Positions 27,874 through 36,124 of a stretch of DNA of 64,000 bases are shown piece after piece. Position 1 is the stretch's first letter. The number at the start of each line of letters is the position of its first letter. The position numbers and the translations under genes are program-made. The notes under the pieces are model-generated. The model saw only the letters and a program-made list of their open reading frames with translations. It did not search any database and was not told the DNA's origin. The stretch covers positions 1,149,409 to 1,213,408 of the forward strand of contig KE159605.1 of assembly GCA_000403295.2 (NCBI GenBank). The letters run 5' to 3'. The DNA is from Lachnospiraceae bacterium M18-1 (GTDB lineage Bacteria > Bacillota > Clostridia > Lachnospirales > Lachnospiraceae).

Positions 27874-28143
27874 TCATGGTTTTACAGCCTCATCATCCTG
27901 CTCAAAGCATTCGGCCATCAATAATACTGCATACCGGAATCCTTTAATAAATCCTGCTTCTTCTGCAATCGAAGCGGCTTCAAACAGCTTATTTCTATAT
28001 TGCTCATATTCCAGAGGTTCCATCTGTCCTTCCTCTTCTTTGAGCATACCTTTGAGTTTCTTTTCTAAGTCCCTGCTGATCTCATCTGTAAACTTTGTAC
28101 GCTGTATCATGGCATTGTAGATCTCTGTAATTTTTTTATTCAT
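27874..28143 (-). CDS. DUF6809-like small helical protein
   Basis: 89 residues: a helical hairpin with RDLEKKLKGMLKEEEGQMEPLEYEQYRNKLFEAASIAEEAGFIKGFRYAVLLMAE. It resembles the protein at 13668-14033 and both halves of 45652-46356. It follows the LPD28 gene by 15 nt in the same operon. Function unknown. Confidence 0.65.
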   Translation of the reverse strand: MNKKITEIYNAMIQRTKFTDEISRDLEKKLKGMLKEEEGQMEPLEYEQYRNKLFEAASIAEEAGFIKGFRYAVLLMAECFEQDDEAVKP

Positions 28144-28158
28144 ATTTATCTGGGGAAC

Positions 28159-28491
28159 TTACTTATGTTCCTTTGTCTCCTTCCTTAGTAATTCATCTAA
28201 TGTAATACTCCTGTCTGACATCCAGCACCAGTCTTCTTCTGAAAGATATATACTACCCTGCGTCTCTTCATCTTCCAGTTTATCTCTGCATAAAAGGCTC
28301 CCATAAAAATTCACCAGTATGCCCTTTGCAATCTGTACTGGATTGCCAAATCCATCATCATCATGGCGGACTTCATATTGATACAACCCTTCCGGCACAG
28401 AATCTTCTTGTATTCTGTCACAGGTAAAGAATGCTTCTTTTTCAAATATCCTTACCCTTTCATAGCGCAATTCTTCTGCATGGTATCTCAT
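28159..28491 (-). CDS. LPD28 domain protein
   Basis: 110 residues. RVRIFEKEAFFTCDRIQEDSVPEGLYQYEVRHDDD, followed by PVQIAKGILVNFYGSL and IYLSEEDWCW, matches large polyvalent protein-associated domain 28, usually met either inside giant phage/plasmid proteins or as a small stand-alone protein next to conjugation genes. Its role is unknown. A dispersed-motif copy lies about 100 bp upstream at 28593-28610. Confidence 0.75.
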   Translation of the reverse strand: MRYHAEELRYERVRIFEKEAFFTCDRIQEDSVPEGLYQYEVRHDDDGFGNPVQIAKGILVNFYGSLLCRDKLEDEETQGSIYLSEEDWCWMSDRSITLDELLRKETKEHK

Positions 28492-28592
28492 TTATTTTTC
28501 TCCTCGTGATCATTCAATACATATATGACTTCTCTTACATTAATCTGAAATTTATTTGTTTATCCTATCACCTTGTTCTATATATCCAAAAA

Positions 28593-28610
28593 GTGTTCGG
28601 TTTGAACACC
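28593..28610 (+). repeat. Dispersed motif, near-perfect palindrome form
   Basis: GTGTTCGGTTTGAACACC is the most symmetrical copy: arms GTGTTC and GAACAC around GGTTT. It sits in the promoter region of the LPD28/DUF6809-like operon. Confidence 0.65.
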
Positions 28611-28782
28611 TTCATACATTACCATTCAGCCTGACGGTTTGCTGTAAGGCCTCTCTTATATGCTTATAGAAATCTGTCGATATCCATACTATTTGTCTAT
28701 GATATTTCTCCTCTTTCAATGCATACAGCCTTGTAGTCTTTATATTTGAACAAGACAGATTAATCACTGTTATACTGCCGCT

Positions 28783-29400
28783 TCATTCTTTTAAAAAGGG
28801 GATTCTATTTTCAATCCCAAGCGCTTTTACCCATTTATCCTTATATAAATCTATTCCTGTCTCATTTCCGCATTTCATTCTCCCATAATAATCTCGATAT
28901 GTAAAAGACTGCAGCGGAATATTATACATGTAATTAAATAAATCAGCTATCTGCCATCCTATGCTTTTCCAAGTTTCTCTACACAAATGTAATGTATTTA
29001 TATTTACTGGATTGACAATCATATGGATATGATAATGGGACTGCTTATCCAGATGCAAGAATAACATATGCTGGTATTCTACAAATAAATATTCATTTAA
29101 GAAAGACATAATATCCGTCATAGTCTTTTGGTCTACATCCTTCTCCCATCTTAGCGTATCAAAACTTAAAATATAGTGTAATGCTCTTGTATTAAGCGAC
29201 TTTACCCTTCTCCATTGCAAGTACAGCATTTGATGATAGATACATTCTATAGCCCCTTCCGTTCCAATGAGATATAGATTTTTCATTATCCTAAAGCTAC
29301 TATGGTTATATGAATAAAATAATAAATTTCTTAGATCCTTCTCTGTCCGGTATACAGTCGCCTTTCCATTCTCTCCTGCTGCTATCTTGAATATTGCCAT
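28783..29400 (-). CDS. Relaxase/mobilisation nuclease (MobA/VirD2-like)
   Basis: About 205 residues from ATG 29400 (GGAAGGAGTAAG upstream). It begins MAIFKIAAGENGK..., as small clostridial relaxases do, and contains the three-histidine metal site in HYHIHMIVNPVN near residue 125. A tyrosine candidate for strand transfer occurs in the N-terminal half. The protein lacks the long helicase or primase tails of big relaxases, which fits a mobilisable rather than self-transmissible element. It overlaps the MobC-like gene by 19 nt. It probably nicks an oriT in the adjacent region to the right. Confidence 0.82.
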   Translation of the reverse strand: MAIFKIAAGENGKATVYRTEKDLRNLLFYSYNHSSFRIMKNLYLIGTEGAIECIYHQMLYLQWRRVKSLNTRALHYILSFDTLRWEKDVDQKTMTDIMSFLNEYLFVEYQHMLFLHLDKQSHYHIHMIVNPVNINTLHLCRETWKSIGWQIADLFNYMYNIPLQSFTYRDYYGRMKCGNETGIDLYKDKWVKALGIENRIPFLKE

Positions 29401-29714
29401 AACTTTCTTACTCCTTCCATGATTTCTATAGTAAATGGACGTATCATACATTCCTTATCACATTGACACTTACAACAGTTCTCTGATAAACCTTCCGCTG
29501 CAGCAGATATTCCATTCAAAGCATCTGCTGCTTCTGGACATTGAAAGTCGTCTTTATCATTTCTTATTAAGTACGTAATATAATTTCTTGTGTCTAATTT
29601 TCTCTTTTCCTTCCTTTCCTCAAGTAAAACATAATCCTTATCTGATATTCTTACATGTAGATCATTTGTCTTTCTTTCTCTGGTCTTTTTTGTTTTATTA
29701 ACTTGATTTTTCAT
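29382..29714 (-). CDS. MobC-like relaxosome accessory protein
   Basis: About 110 residues from ATG 29714 (AGGAGGATT upstream). The basic N-terminus (KNQVNKTKKTRERKTNDLHVRISDKDY) and following ribbon-helix-helix pattern resemble plasmid mobilisation MobC proteins. The C-terminus has a cysteine cluster (ENCCKCQCDKEC), unusual for MobC and possibly metal-binding. It is the first gene of the mobilisation operon and likely helps the relaxase bind oriT. Confidence 0.72.
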   Translation of the reverse strand: MKNQVNKTKKTRERKTNDLHVRISDKDYVLLEERKEKRKLDTRNYITYLIRNDKDDFQCPEAADALNGISAAAEGLSENCCKCQCDKECMIRPFTIEIMEGVRKLWQYSR

Positions 29715-30071
29715 AATGCTAATCCTCCTTTTATTTTTACTATATAGTCCCGACATATTAATTTTTTATTTCTGCTCTCCCAATCCAAAAGATAGATACT
29801 TGACTGAATCCAAATATTAAACTGTAATTCATTTACCCTTGTGATTCTAAAGTGATTTTGAGACTATTCAATAAGCGATATAAATGTGCTCTTATTGAGT
29901 ATAAAAACGGATATTTTAATTCACAGTTTGAAGCTGTTATAAAATGCAGCTTAACAATCTAAATTCATTCAATGAATAAGTTTTATAGTATATAATAACC
30001 TTCCTACTGTTCTCTAATAAGCATTCAACCCCTCTCTATATTTCTTCACTTAATACATATCATCTTCCACT

Positions 30072-30193
30072 ATGATGCAAAAAAACGAATAACTCATTTT
30101 ATGCTTTTATTGAATAATTAAGGACTTTCATTTCTCATTTTGATCATTAGATTCATTCCTATTTAGAATATAAGATTCGTTTTTTTGCATCAT
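30072..30193. repeat. Perfect 19-bp inverted repeat with 84-nt loop
   Basis: ATGATGCAAAAAAACGAAT at 30072-30090 has its exact reverse complement at 30175-30193. The enclosed 84 bp are AT-rich. It could be an oriT or replication-origin hairpin or the ends of a very small transposable unit; no target duplication is evident. Confidence 0.7.
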
Positions 30194-30200
30194 TTAGCCA

Positions 30201-30230
30201 GTATAGCAAAAGTGTACACTTGTGCTATAC
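30201..30230. repeat. 30-bp near-palindrome in the candidate oriT
   Basis: Arms GTATAGCA..AGTG and CACTTGTGCTATAC are symmetrical about GTGTACAC (30212-30219), with only one mismatched pair. It could bind the MobC-like protein or the adjacent small HTH protein. Confidence 0.6.
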
Positions 30231-30398
30231 CAAGTATTTTTCATCGTTTACAGCTTATCCAAGCAACGATTAACTTAATGTTGATTATGTTTGATTTTCT
30301 ATGCGTCGCCAGTCACCTCCAGTCCCTTTTTTTGCTTTAAATTTACTGATATGAATATCAACATTAAAGAAATATGTAATCCGAAGGAGGATTCTATA

Positions 30399-30587
30399 AT
30401 GAATGAGGAATTGTACCAAGACTTAATAACTGTAGAAGAGCTTTGCGAAGCACTCACAGTCGGAAAGAATACTGCCTACAGACTGTTAAACAATAAAGAG
30501 ATTTCTGCTTTTCGCATTGGACGAATGTGGAAAATACCCAGACAATCTGTGACCGCCTTTATCAAAAAAAGATGTCAGGCCAACTAA
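30399..30587 (+). CDS. Excisionase-family small HTH protein
   Basis: 62 residues. LITVEELCEALTVGKNTAYRLLNNKEISAFRIGRMWKIPRQSVTAFI is the classic excisionase/helix-turn-helix domain (HTH_17). AAGGAGGATTC precedes the ATG at 30399. It is plus-strand, divergent from the mobilisation operon and flanked by the palindromes, so it may regulate mobilisation rather than excision. It ends at the terminator at 30591-30612. Confidence 0.82.
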   Translation: MNEELYQDLITVEELCEALTVGKNTAYRLLNNKEISAFRIGRMWKIPRQSVTAFIKKRCQAN

Positions 30588-30590
30588 AAA

Positions 30591-30612
30591 AGGACTGGGG
30601 TTATCCAGTCCT
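30591..30612 (+). terminator. Intrinsic terminator of small HTH gene
   Basis: AGGACTGG and CCAGTCCT form an 8-bp GC-rich stem with a GGTTAT loop, followed by CTTTATCTT. Confidence 0.65.
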
Positions 30613-30693
30613 CTTTATCTTCTGTCTAAAACAGAATCAAAGTATGTTTCCTTATTATCATTCCGATTTCGGAAAGGTCAGAAACGAACACTT

Positions 30694-30930
30694 CTATATA
30701 TGCTCATGAGCATTAAATCCTGACAAAATATCGCTGTACTGCGTAATAAAATCTAACAGATTGGAAAAAAAATCAGGTAGTGTATATAGTTTTGTGTCTT
30801 TGCTTTTCCACCTTATTCCAGAGCCCACAAAGCCTAGTAAATACTGGATATTCCAGCCTTTGATGTAACTGGAAAATATAGGATATCCTATTTCCGTAGA
30901 CACAAAATTAATTACACCCTCGCAAATCAT
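30694..30930 (-). CDS. Unassigned short open frame
   Basis: 78 codons (INFVSTEIGYPIFSSYIKGWNIQYLLGFVGSGIRW...). Composition is plausible for a protein fragment, but no start with a ribosome site and no family is recognised. It lies between the small HTH gene and an Rpn fragment and may itself be part of a decayed gene. Confidence 0.25.
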   Translation of the reverse strand: MICEGVINFVSTEIGYPIFSSYIKGWNIQYLLGFVGSGIRWKSKDTKLYTLPDFFSNLLDFITQYSDILSGFNAHEHI

Positions 30931-30950
30931 GCCGCCAGTCTGTTTAATAA

Positions 30951-31487
30951 TTATACAGCCTGCTTCTTAAACATATTTAGATATTCCTGCGCCTGCTGTA
31001 AAGAGATATCCAGTTTTCTCTGCAGCCTTGCCAGAATATCACCTTCTGAAAAGTCAAATTCATATCCTGTTTCAACAATTTCTTTTGCCCTGCCTCGTGT
31101 CTCGCCCCTTACTTCGCCTCTTGCTTCACCTCTTGCTTCACTCTCTTTTGCAATCTCATCAAATAAAGTACACATACTCATCTCTCCTTTTTCAAAAGCA
31201 TTATAATCAATCTTACTGTTCGTTGCCCCTGCGACTGTCATAACCACAGATTTATCTACCTGATGTTCTTCCCCATATTGTATCGCTTTTTTCTTTGCTT
31301 CATTCTTAGGAATCTTCTTATCCAGGATGATCTCCAGCAGGTTAAATAAATCCACGTTGTTCATATTATGCAGCATCAAATCATTTCGTCTTGCTTCTAC
31401 TAACAGTATCTTATAATCATTTACATATTTAACGATCTTTTCCGGGATATCCAGCATCCCATGAAGCGTCGTTGCTCCCCTACACAT
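30951..31487 (-). pseudogene. Rpn-type nuclease, C-terminal fragment
   Basis: 178 codons matching the C-terminal half of Rpn/PDDEXK_2 proteins: LHGMLDIPEKIVKYVNDYKILLVEARRND, then a low-complexity EARGEARGEVRGETRG repeat typical of the family tail. The nuclease half with its D...E-x-Q site is absent, so this is a truncated copy. Compare the intact homologue at 62344-63270 (TLYDCLDIPEEIKPYVNDYRMNLYEIA). Confidence 0.7.
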
Positions 31488-31503
31488 TTATCTTTGCTCA
31501 TGC

Positions 31504-31692
31504 TTACGAAACACTCACATTTCTCTGTGTGTTACGGTTTTTTGCCGCTAATCGGAATGCTTTTTCCATTGCAGGTGTAAGTTCAGGTGAATCTTCATCA
31601 AATACAATTTCTCTCTTTGCCGCTTCTTCGATCTGCTTGATTTGTTCCTCTGTTGGCTTTTGGTTTCTATCCAAAGTAACTGTCCGTATCAT
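31504..31692 (-). CDS. BrnA-like antitoxin
   Basis: 62 residues, highly charged, helical (PTEEQIKQIEEAAKREIVFDEDSPELTPAMEKAFRLAA). It is encoded directly after the BrnT toxin gene with a 26-nt overlap, AAAGGAG upstream of the ATG. This is the usual order of BrnT/BrnA modules, in which the second protein binds the toxin and represses the operon. The DNA-binding tail is short compared with classical BrnA. Confidence 0.68.
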   Translation of the reverse strand: MIRTVTLDRNQKPTEEQIKQIEEAAKREIVFDEDSPELTPAMEKAFRLAAKNRNTQRNVSVS

Positions 31693-31948
31693 AATAAATA
31701 CTCCTTTCTGTTTTAGTGGCAGTTCTTGCCGATATCAAACGAATATTTTCTTTTCGCTCTGTGTAAACGACAAATAATACATCATGTACCATTCCTATTG
31801 TATTATAGCGGTCTTCATTTATACTATGTTCTACATCATATATTTCGATACGCTGTAAATCATTAAAGACAAGCATTGCTGTTTCAAAATCAATTCCATG
31901 CTTTTTCAAATTTAGTTGGTTCTTTTCCTCATCCCATTCGAAATTCAA
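31667..31948 (-). CDS. BrnT family toxin
   Basis: About 93 residues. FEWDEEKNQLNLKKHGIDFETAMLVFND, DRYNTIGMV, VVYTERKENIRLISARTATKTERSIYY is a textbook BrnT sequence, a RelE-like ribonuclease fold. I prefer TTG at 31948, which follows AAAGGGG, over GTG at 31969. With the downstream antitoxin it likely stabilises the element. Confidence 0.85.
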   Translation of the reverse strand: MNFEWDEEKNQLNLKKHGIDFETAMLVFNDLQRIEIYDVEHSINEDRYNTIGMVHDVLFVVYTERKENIRLISARTATKTERSIYYDTDSYFG

Positions 31949-31969
31949 AAGATTATCCCCTTTCTGCAC

Positions 31970-32836
31970 TTAAAAATATACTCCAGTACAAAAGAACCTA
32001 TCCGCAAGCTGCAGCCTATATCAATGAGTATGAAATACGATTGGTTCATTGCATAAAGGTCAAATGTGAAATCAATCCTGCGTCCTTTAATTTTCTTTTT
32101 CTCCGTAAGACTATAGCATAATCATATCACACATTATGAAATAAAGCACGTATTATTCTGATTCATACAGCATTGCGCAATTAATGATGAATAAATTCTT
32201 CCTTTTCCAAAAGTCTCTCTTCCGACATGTCTGGCCAGAATATCCGGAATCATCCTCCTAATCAGTCGGCACGCTGATTGGCCAGGGTATGACATATAGC
32301 CTCTACTCAGAATACCTCCCTCCTTTCAAAAAAATAATAGTAATAGACCCCTTTCTTGTCCCTCTCCCTTTTTTAGCAGACAGGACGGATTGTCCTATCT
32401 GCCTCAACATAATATTTTTCAAATTTTTCTGTTTGTGCGTTTGAAATGATACATTGAAAATACAGACGAAACCTCTTTAAAAATGTTTCTGAAATGTGGA
32501 TTCTGATTTTTGTCAGTAATCTGACTGAGAAAGACAATCGGGTGATCCAATACGGAATGTAGATTCGAAATATCTTGAGATTCATTATAATGCCCTTTGG
32601 CTGGAAATGTCAATTCCAAACGCACAGATACGTGTTCGATTTTACATTTTTTAGATGGAGCGCATATCTCCTTTCAATATTTTTATAATTTTTTTTGCTG
32701 ATTTCTATAGTAATGCTGCCCTCCTTCCACAGATCCATTTAACAGGATGATCTTTCATCCTGCATCTGAATCAGCTTGCTTCATATTTATAATATATCAC
32801 TGATTTTTTGAAGTTTTACACAGCTTATATCGTGTG
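31970..32836. other. Long intergenic region with hairpins and a weak motif copy
   Basis: About 870 bp with no supported gene. A hairpin AATCAG/CTGATT lies near 32258-32280. GGACAATCCGTCC-type hairpin sequence lies at about 32380-32396 next to a block ATTTGAAAAATATTATG (minus strand) that recurs near 37960. A degenerate copy of the dispersed motif is at 32632-32646. Two overlapping 68-70 codon minus-strand frames show no family and no ribosome site. Confidence 0.4.
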
Positions 32837-33127
32837 TCAGTCTATGATAATCCTTTCAAAAAATGTGTGTGAAATCTTTGCTATTTCAGAGCATAGATCC
32901 GTGAACTCCATGCCTTCAGGAAGGTGGCTGTAAATATGGATATCCTTTGCTATTTCAATGATATCCTCCGTTTTGATATTGGATTTCTTACATTTATCCA
33001 GCATTTTCCCCAGACATTCCTCATCTCCCATCGTATACAGTTTTTTATCCCTGCATAAATTTTTCAGATCATCTGCAAAGATCAGACGTCTTTCAATAAA
33101 TTTAACCTTCTCCATAGTTTCATCCAT
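32837..33127 (-). CDS. Small hypothetical protein downstream of ParB
   Basis: 96 residues, helical, mixed charge (FIERRLIFADDLKNLCRDKKLYTMGDEECLGKMLDKCKK). The ATG follows the ParB stop by 2 nt, and AGAAGGAAAA lies at the right distance inside parB, so it is the third gene of the partition operon. It may be an accessory partition factor; no family is recognised. Confidence 0.65.
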   Translation of the reverse strand: MDETMEKVKFIERRLIFADDLKNLCRDKKLYTMGDEECLGKMLDKCKKSNIKTEDIIEIAKDIHIYSHLPEGMEFTDLCSEIAKISHTFFERIIID

Positions 33128-33129
33128 CC

Positions 33130-34239
33130 TTATTTTCCTTCTTTTTTCTGGCAGCGGATCATGATATCATGCAGCAGATACAGATCCTCTTCGCTCACAT
33201 GATCCGCCCGATGCATGATCGCTTTCGAAAGGAATACAGTCCAGTCGATATCCTTCCAGTTTTTCTGCGGAGATGTGTATTCTGCCACCTTTTTTATTAC
33301 ATCCGTAACCTTCTTTGTTGCACGGGCGATCACTGTATCTTGCTTTTCCCATTCACGAAGGACTTTCTTATGCCGGAATATCCTCTCCGAACGTGACAAT
33401 TTTTCCACTGGTTTTTCTTCCTCTTTCTGCGGTTGCTGAGGTGTGTTCGTTTCGAACTCTTCCGGCTGTTTTCCCTTCTGGATTGTCTGCCCGGATGTTT
33501 TCTCTTCCGAGCTGCTTTTATTTCCATCCTCTTTCTTTACTGTATGCTTCCCTGCAATCTCTTTTACAGAAACAGTTTTGCCCTCTGCTGTTCTCTTTGC
33601 AACTGCTTTCTGCTCCTCCGGTGACAGCTTTGCCGCTTCATATGCAGCGGATATTCCCATATTTCCATTCTTAAACTGGTCTTGGATCTCCTGCACTGCG
33701 TTGTGGGTAATGCTCTCCATCTTTGCAATATTCGAACTGCTCTCATTCATCAGGCCCGCTACGATATCCCTCAGTTTCCCCGGTATCTCAAGGCCATCCT
33801 CTTTCTTCGCCCTCATAAGTGCCTCTTTTAGTCTTTTTGCCTGCTGGGTTTTCTCCCAGGCCGTTAATTCCCGGTTGTATGCATTTCCCATCAGCAGGGA
33901 AAGCTCCAGCATGGGCTGGGTCATATCCTTATACAGATAGCGTACCTGCTGGTATTCTTTATGCCCCCTTTCTATATTCAGGATATTTGCACGGTTCCTT
34001 CGGTGGCCGCTGACGATCCAGAACTGGCCGTCTACCTTCCCAAGGACTGTGGGCTGTTGCTGGCCTACCGCAAGGAAACTGTCCGCAAGCTCCTCTATAT
34101 TTTCCTGGGCATAAAAGTTACTGTCAGAGGGCTTCACCTCATATGGGTTCAGCCAAATCTCTTGATACTCATTTGCTCCGTCTGTACCGGAGGTTTTGCT
34201 TTTGATATCCATAATGTCATTGATTCCAAACTTTGCCAT
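33130..34239 (-). CDS. ParB/RepB-like partition protein
   Basis: 369 residues. The N-terminal ParB/sulfiredoxin-like domain shows NPYEVKPSDSNFYAQENIEELADSFLAVGQQQPTVLG and the box SGHRRNRANI; the middle (IVAGLMNESSSNIAKMESI) contains a KorB-type HTH that would read a centromere. The C-terminal third is a charged linker and a helical domain. It is encoded 6 nt after ParA, a canonical pair. One copy of the dispersed motif (33443-33457) lies inside this gene. Likely role: binding parS-like sites and stimulating the ParA ATPase. Confidence 0.85.
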   Translation of the reverse strand: MAKFGINDIMDIKSKTSGTDGANEYQEIWLNPYEVKPSDSNFYAQENIEELADSFLAVGQQQPTVLGKVDGQFWIVSGHRRNRANILNIERGHKEYQQVRYLYKDMTQPMLELSLLMGNAYNRELTAWEKTQQAKRLKEALMRAKKEDGLEIPGKLRDIVAGLMNESSSNIAKMESITHNAVQEIQDQFKNGNMGISAAYEAAKLSPEEQKAVAKRTAEGKTVSVKEIAGKHTVKKEDGNKSSSEEKTSGQTIQKGKQPEEFETNTPQQPQKEEEKPVEKLSRSERIFRHKKVLREWEKQDTVIARATKKVTDVIKKVAEYTSPQKNWKDIDWTVFLSKAIMHRADHVSEEDLYLLHDIMIRCQKKEGK

Positions 34240-34245
34240 TGTCTC

Positions 34246-35070
34246 TTACCTTCCTTTCCCTGTGTAGCTTGTCACGAATCGTTTATAATCCTGTGCAGCA
34301 GAACAGCACGGACTGTATTCATAGATGGGCTTTCTCAGGAATGAATTTTCCGCAACCTTCCGTGAATATCTGATCATTCCAAGTATCGGATATTTCCGAT
34401 AAAGGCGGCTGTCTGCGTTATCCCATTCCTTCTCTAACCATTCTAAGCCAGCTTTTTCACCGTCTGTGTTCTGGTATGCAGTGACTAAAACGCCCCGCAG
34501 TTGGAGGGATGGATTCAATGCTTTTGCATCTTCAATCTGTTCCGCTACGATATCCAGCCCTTCCAGAGCGTCCTCATCAATCTTGACCGGAACAATGACC
34601 TCATCAGTAACAGCAAGGGCATTGATCACGTTCAAACTGATATCTGGTGGATTGTCAATGATACAATAATCATATCCACTGAAAGGATGATGGTCTGCAG
34701 TATTCTCTTCCTCCTGATTTATGGCTTCCATGAGCTTCTTATATTTTCCTGCAAGATCTTCTGTTTCGCCTTTTATCAGGTTCCAGACTGCACCGAAGAG
34801 CGACATATTAGCCGTCACAATGTCTATGCCGTCATAATTGGTGGGCTGTATCAATTCCTTTGGATTCTGCCAGTTTCCACAGAGAAGGTTTGTGATCGGA
34901 GCGACCTTCTCAGGATCATATCTCTGATATGCTTTGCTCAGGTTCCCCTGCTTGTCATTGTCCAGAAGTAAGACTTTATAGCTCCTGCGCCATAACTCAT
35001 ACGCAATATTTACCGTTGAAAAACTTTTTGCGACTCCGCCTTTTAAATTTAATAAACTGATTATCTTCAT
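34246..35070 (-). CDS. ParA family partition ATPase
   Basis: 274 residues. The deviant Walker A box is KGGVAKSFS (residues 10-18), with KVLLLDNDKQGNLS (A') and YDYCIIDNPPD (Walker B), all intact. It is a cytosolic, nucleoid-bound motor that would segregate or stabilise the element in its circular form. GAAAGAAGGAAAGAAA precedes the ATG. The promoter region has a dispersed motif (35149-35165). The 5' end is duplicated at 36049-36124, where a toxin module was inserted. Confidence 0.9.
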   Translation of the reverse strand: MKIISLLNLKGGVAKSFSTVNIAYELWRRSYKVLLLDNDKQGNLSKAYQRYDPEKVAPITNLLCGNWQNPKELIQPTNYDGIDIVTANMSLFGAVWNLIKGETEDLAGKYKKLMEAINQEEENTADHHPFSGYDYCIIDNPPDISLNVINALAVTDEVIVPVKIDEDALEGLDIVAEQIEDAKALNPSLQLRGVLVTAYQNTDGEKAGLEWLEKEWDNADSRLYRKYPILGMIRYSRKVAENSFLRKPIYEYSPCCSAAQDYKRFVTSYTGKGR

Positions 35071-35092
35071 TTTCTTTCCTTCTTTCTATTTT
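35017..35092 (+). repeat. parA 5'-end repeat (copy 1)
   Basis: These 76 bp, covering the first ~18 codons of parA and its ribosome site, recur with a few mismatches at 36049-36124 in the same orientation. The toxin-antitoxin pair lies between the copies. Confidence 0.8.
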
Positions 35093-35148
35093 TATTTGAT
35101 AAATTTTTACACCTTGTTTTTTGATTTTTCATACTGGATTTCAGCTAA

Positions 35149-35165
35149 TGTTCGAAAATAACACC
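35149..35165 (-). repeat. Dispersed motif upstream of parA
   Basis: Minus strand GGTGTTATTTTCGAACA, one mismatch in the left arm. It sits about 80 bp upstream of the parA start, next to the terminator at 35176-35206, a plausible position for a partition operator or centromere-like site. Confidence 0.6.
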
Positions 35166-35175
35166 TTTTCAAAGC

Positions 35176-35206
35176 ACAAAAAAACCGGAGCATTTCTGCC
35201 CCGATT
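35176..35206 (-). terminator. Intrinsic terminator after the PIN toxin gene
   Basis: On the minus strand, CGGGGCA and TGCTCCG around GAAA are followed by a run of T residues. Closely related hairpins at 37036-37063 and 38430-38455 also sit beside dispersed-motif copies. Confidence 0.75.
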
Positions 35207-35294
35207 CTACTTGTATTCTATATCAATATGACCAATTCATAACGCTCTTCTTCCCTCAGCTTCCAATTTCAGGGATCTCGGAGTTATTATGCAG

Positions 35295-35699
35295 TTACTT
35301 ATCATGCAGCATTTCAAAATATTCCAGCAGCATTGATGGAGAATATACGATTGGCCTTTCTAAATCAGCCTCCAAAAAGTCTTTATCCCCAGATAAAATG
35401 ATATCTATTTCATGATACAACGCATCACTCAGCACGGGAATATCTTTTCTGTCCCATAATTCACCCAGCCTTTCTTCTGTACTTTTACAAAACCGAATAT
35501 CCAACTGCCTGTATAGATCATATACCTTCCCAGCTTTAGCAGGCCATTTTTCTTTTAGCTTCTCTTTAAACTCCTGATCTATATACTCAGAAACATATAA
35601 TTCATGCTCTAATCCAAACAGCATATTGAGTAATCTTCCTGTCTTACCGCCAAATACCAGGGCTGATATAAGCACATTTGTATCAAGCATTATCCTCAT
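35295..35699 (-). CDS. PIN-domain toxin
   Basis: About 134 residues from ATG 35699. RIMLDTNVLISALVFGGKTGRLL gives the first acidic residue; later acidic sites lie in DRKDIPVLSDALYHEIDIILSGDKDFLE, so the four-acid PIN nuclease centre is intact. The ATG overlaps the stop of the upstream antitoxin (ATGA). PIN toxins cleave RNA. The module sits between duplicated parA ends and probably arrived by a separate insertion. Confidence 0.85.
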   Translation of the reverse strand: MRIMLDTNVLISALVFGGKTGRLLNMLFGLEHELYVSEYIDQEFKEKLKEKWPAKAGKVYDLYRQLDIRFCKSTEERLGELWDRKDIPVLSDALYHEIDIILSGDKDFLEADLERPIVYSPSMLLEYFEMLHDK

Positions 35700-35935
35700 A
35701 AATTCATCCGTTGCCTTCTGAATGCTGCTATTTCCGCAATCATGCTTTCTTCCGAATCCCATCCTTTATCTTCCACAAACATTTTTTGAATTTCTGCAAG
35801 AGTATTTTTACTTTCCTCACTCCTTTTTTTCTTACGTGAAGATACCAAATATTCTATAAAGCTGATTGCAGTTCTATAATCTTCTTCCTCTAAATGATTC
35901 AGCATATCACTGACCACTGCGCTTGTAGGTGCCAT
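35696..35935 (-). CDS. Antitoxin of PIN-toxin pair
   Basis: About 79 residues from ATG 35935 (GGAGGAATC upstream). The acidic helical sequence (MLNHLEEEDYRTAISFIEYLVSSRKKKRSEESKNTLAEIQKMF) resembles the DUF2281/RelB-like antitoxins paired with PIN toxins. Coupled to the toxin gene by a 4-nt overlap. It probably neutralises the toxin and represses the operon. Confidence 0.75.
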   Translation of the reverse strand: MAPTSAVVSDMLNHLEEEDYRTAISFIEYLVSSRKKKRSEESKNTLAEIQKMFVEDKGWDSEESMIAEIAAFRRQRMNL

Positions 35936-36048
35936 ATTGATTCCTCCTTCAAACAATTTTTAAAACGTTTACCACAACCACTAATAACAGTATATCTGCT
36001 TTTTTTCATAAAATCAATGAAATATCCCGATAAAAGAACCTCTTTCAA

Positions 36049-36124
36049 TGAAAAACTTTTTACGACTCTACCTTTTAAATTCAATAAACTGATCGTCTTC
36101 ATTTTCTTTCCTTCTTTCTATTTT
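36049..36124 (+). repeat. parA 5'-end repeat (copy 2), truncated parA relic
   Basis: On the minus strand this reads a ribosome site, ATG and KTISLLNLKGRVVKSFSL, matching the first 18 residues of ParA; the Walker A box is altered (KGRVVKS). Homology then stops. The relic overlaps the last codons of the upstream gene (36099-36966) exactly as an original gene-parA junction would. Confidence 0.8.

Larger units (their letters stand above)
29715..30398. other. Candidate oriT region
   Basis: About 680 non-coding bases between mobC and a divergent small HTH gene, very AT-rich and unusually rich in inverted repeats. They include arms CAATAAG/CTTATTG (about 29870-29920), the palindrome ATTCATTCAATGAAT (29963-29977), a perfect 19-bp inverted repeat (30072-30090 and 30175-30193), a 30-bp near-palindrome (30201-30230), and TAATGTTGAT paired with ATCAACATTA about 80 bp on. 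Position beside relaxase genes is typical for oriT; the nick site is not identified. Confidence 0.55.

Noticed and set aside
32373..32625. Two overlapping 68-70 codon minus-strand frames
   Set aside because: No ribosome site, no recognised family, and mutually overlapping; treated as intergenic.
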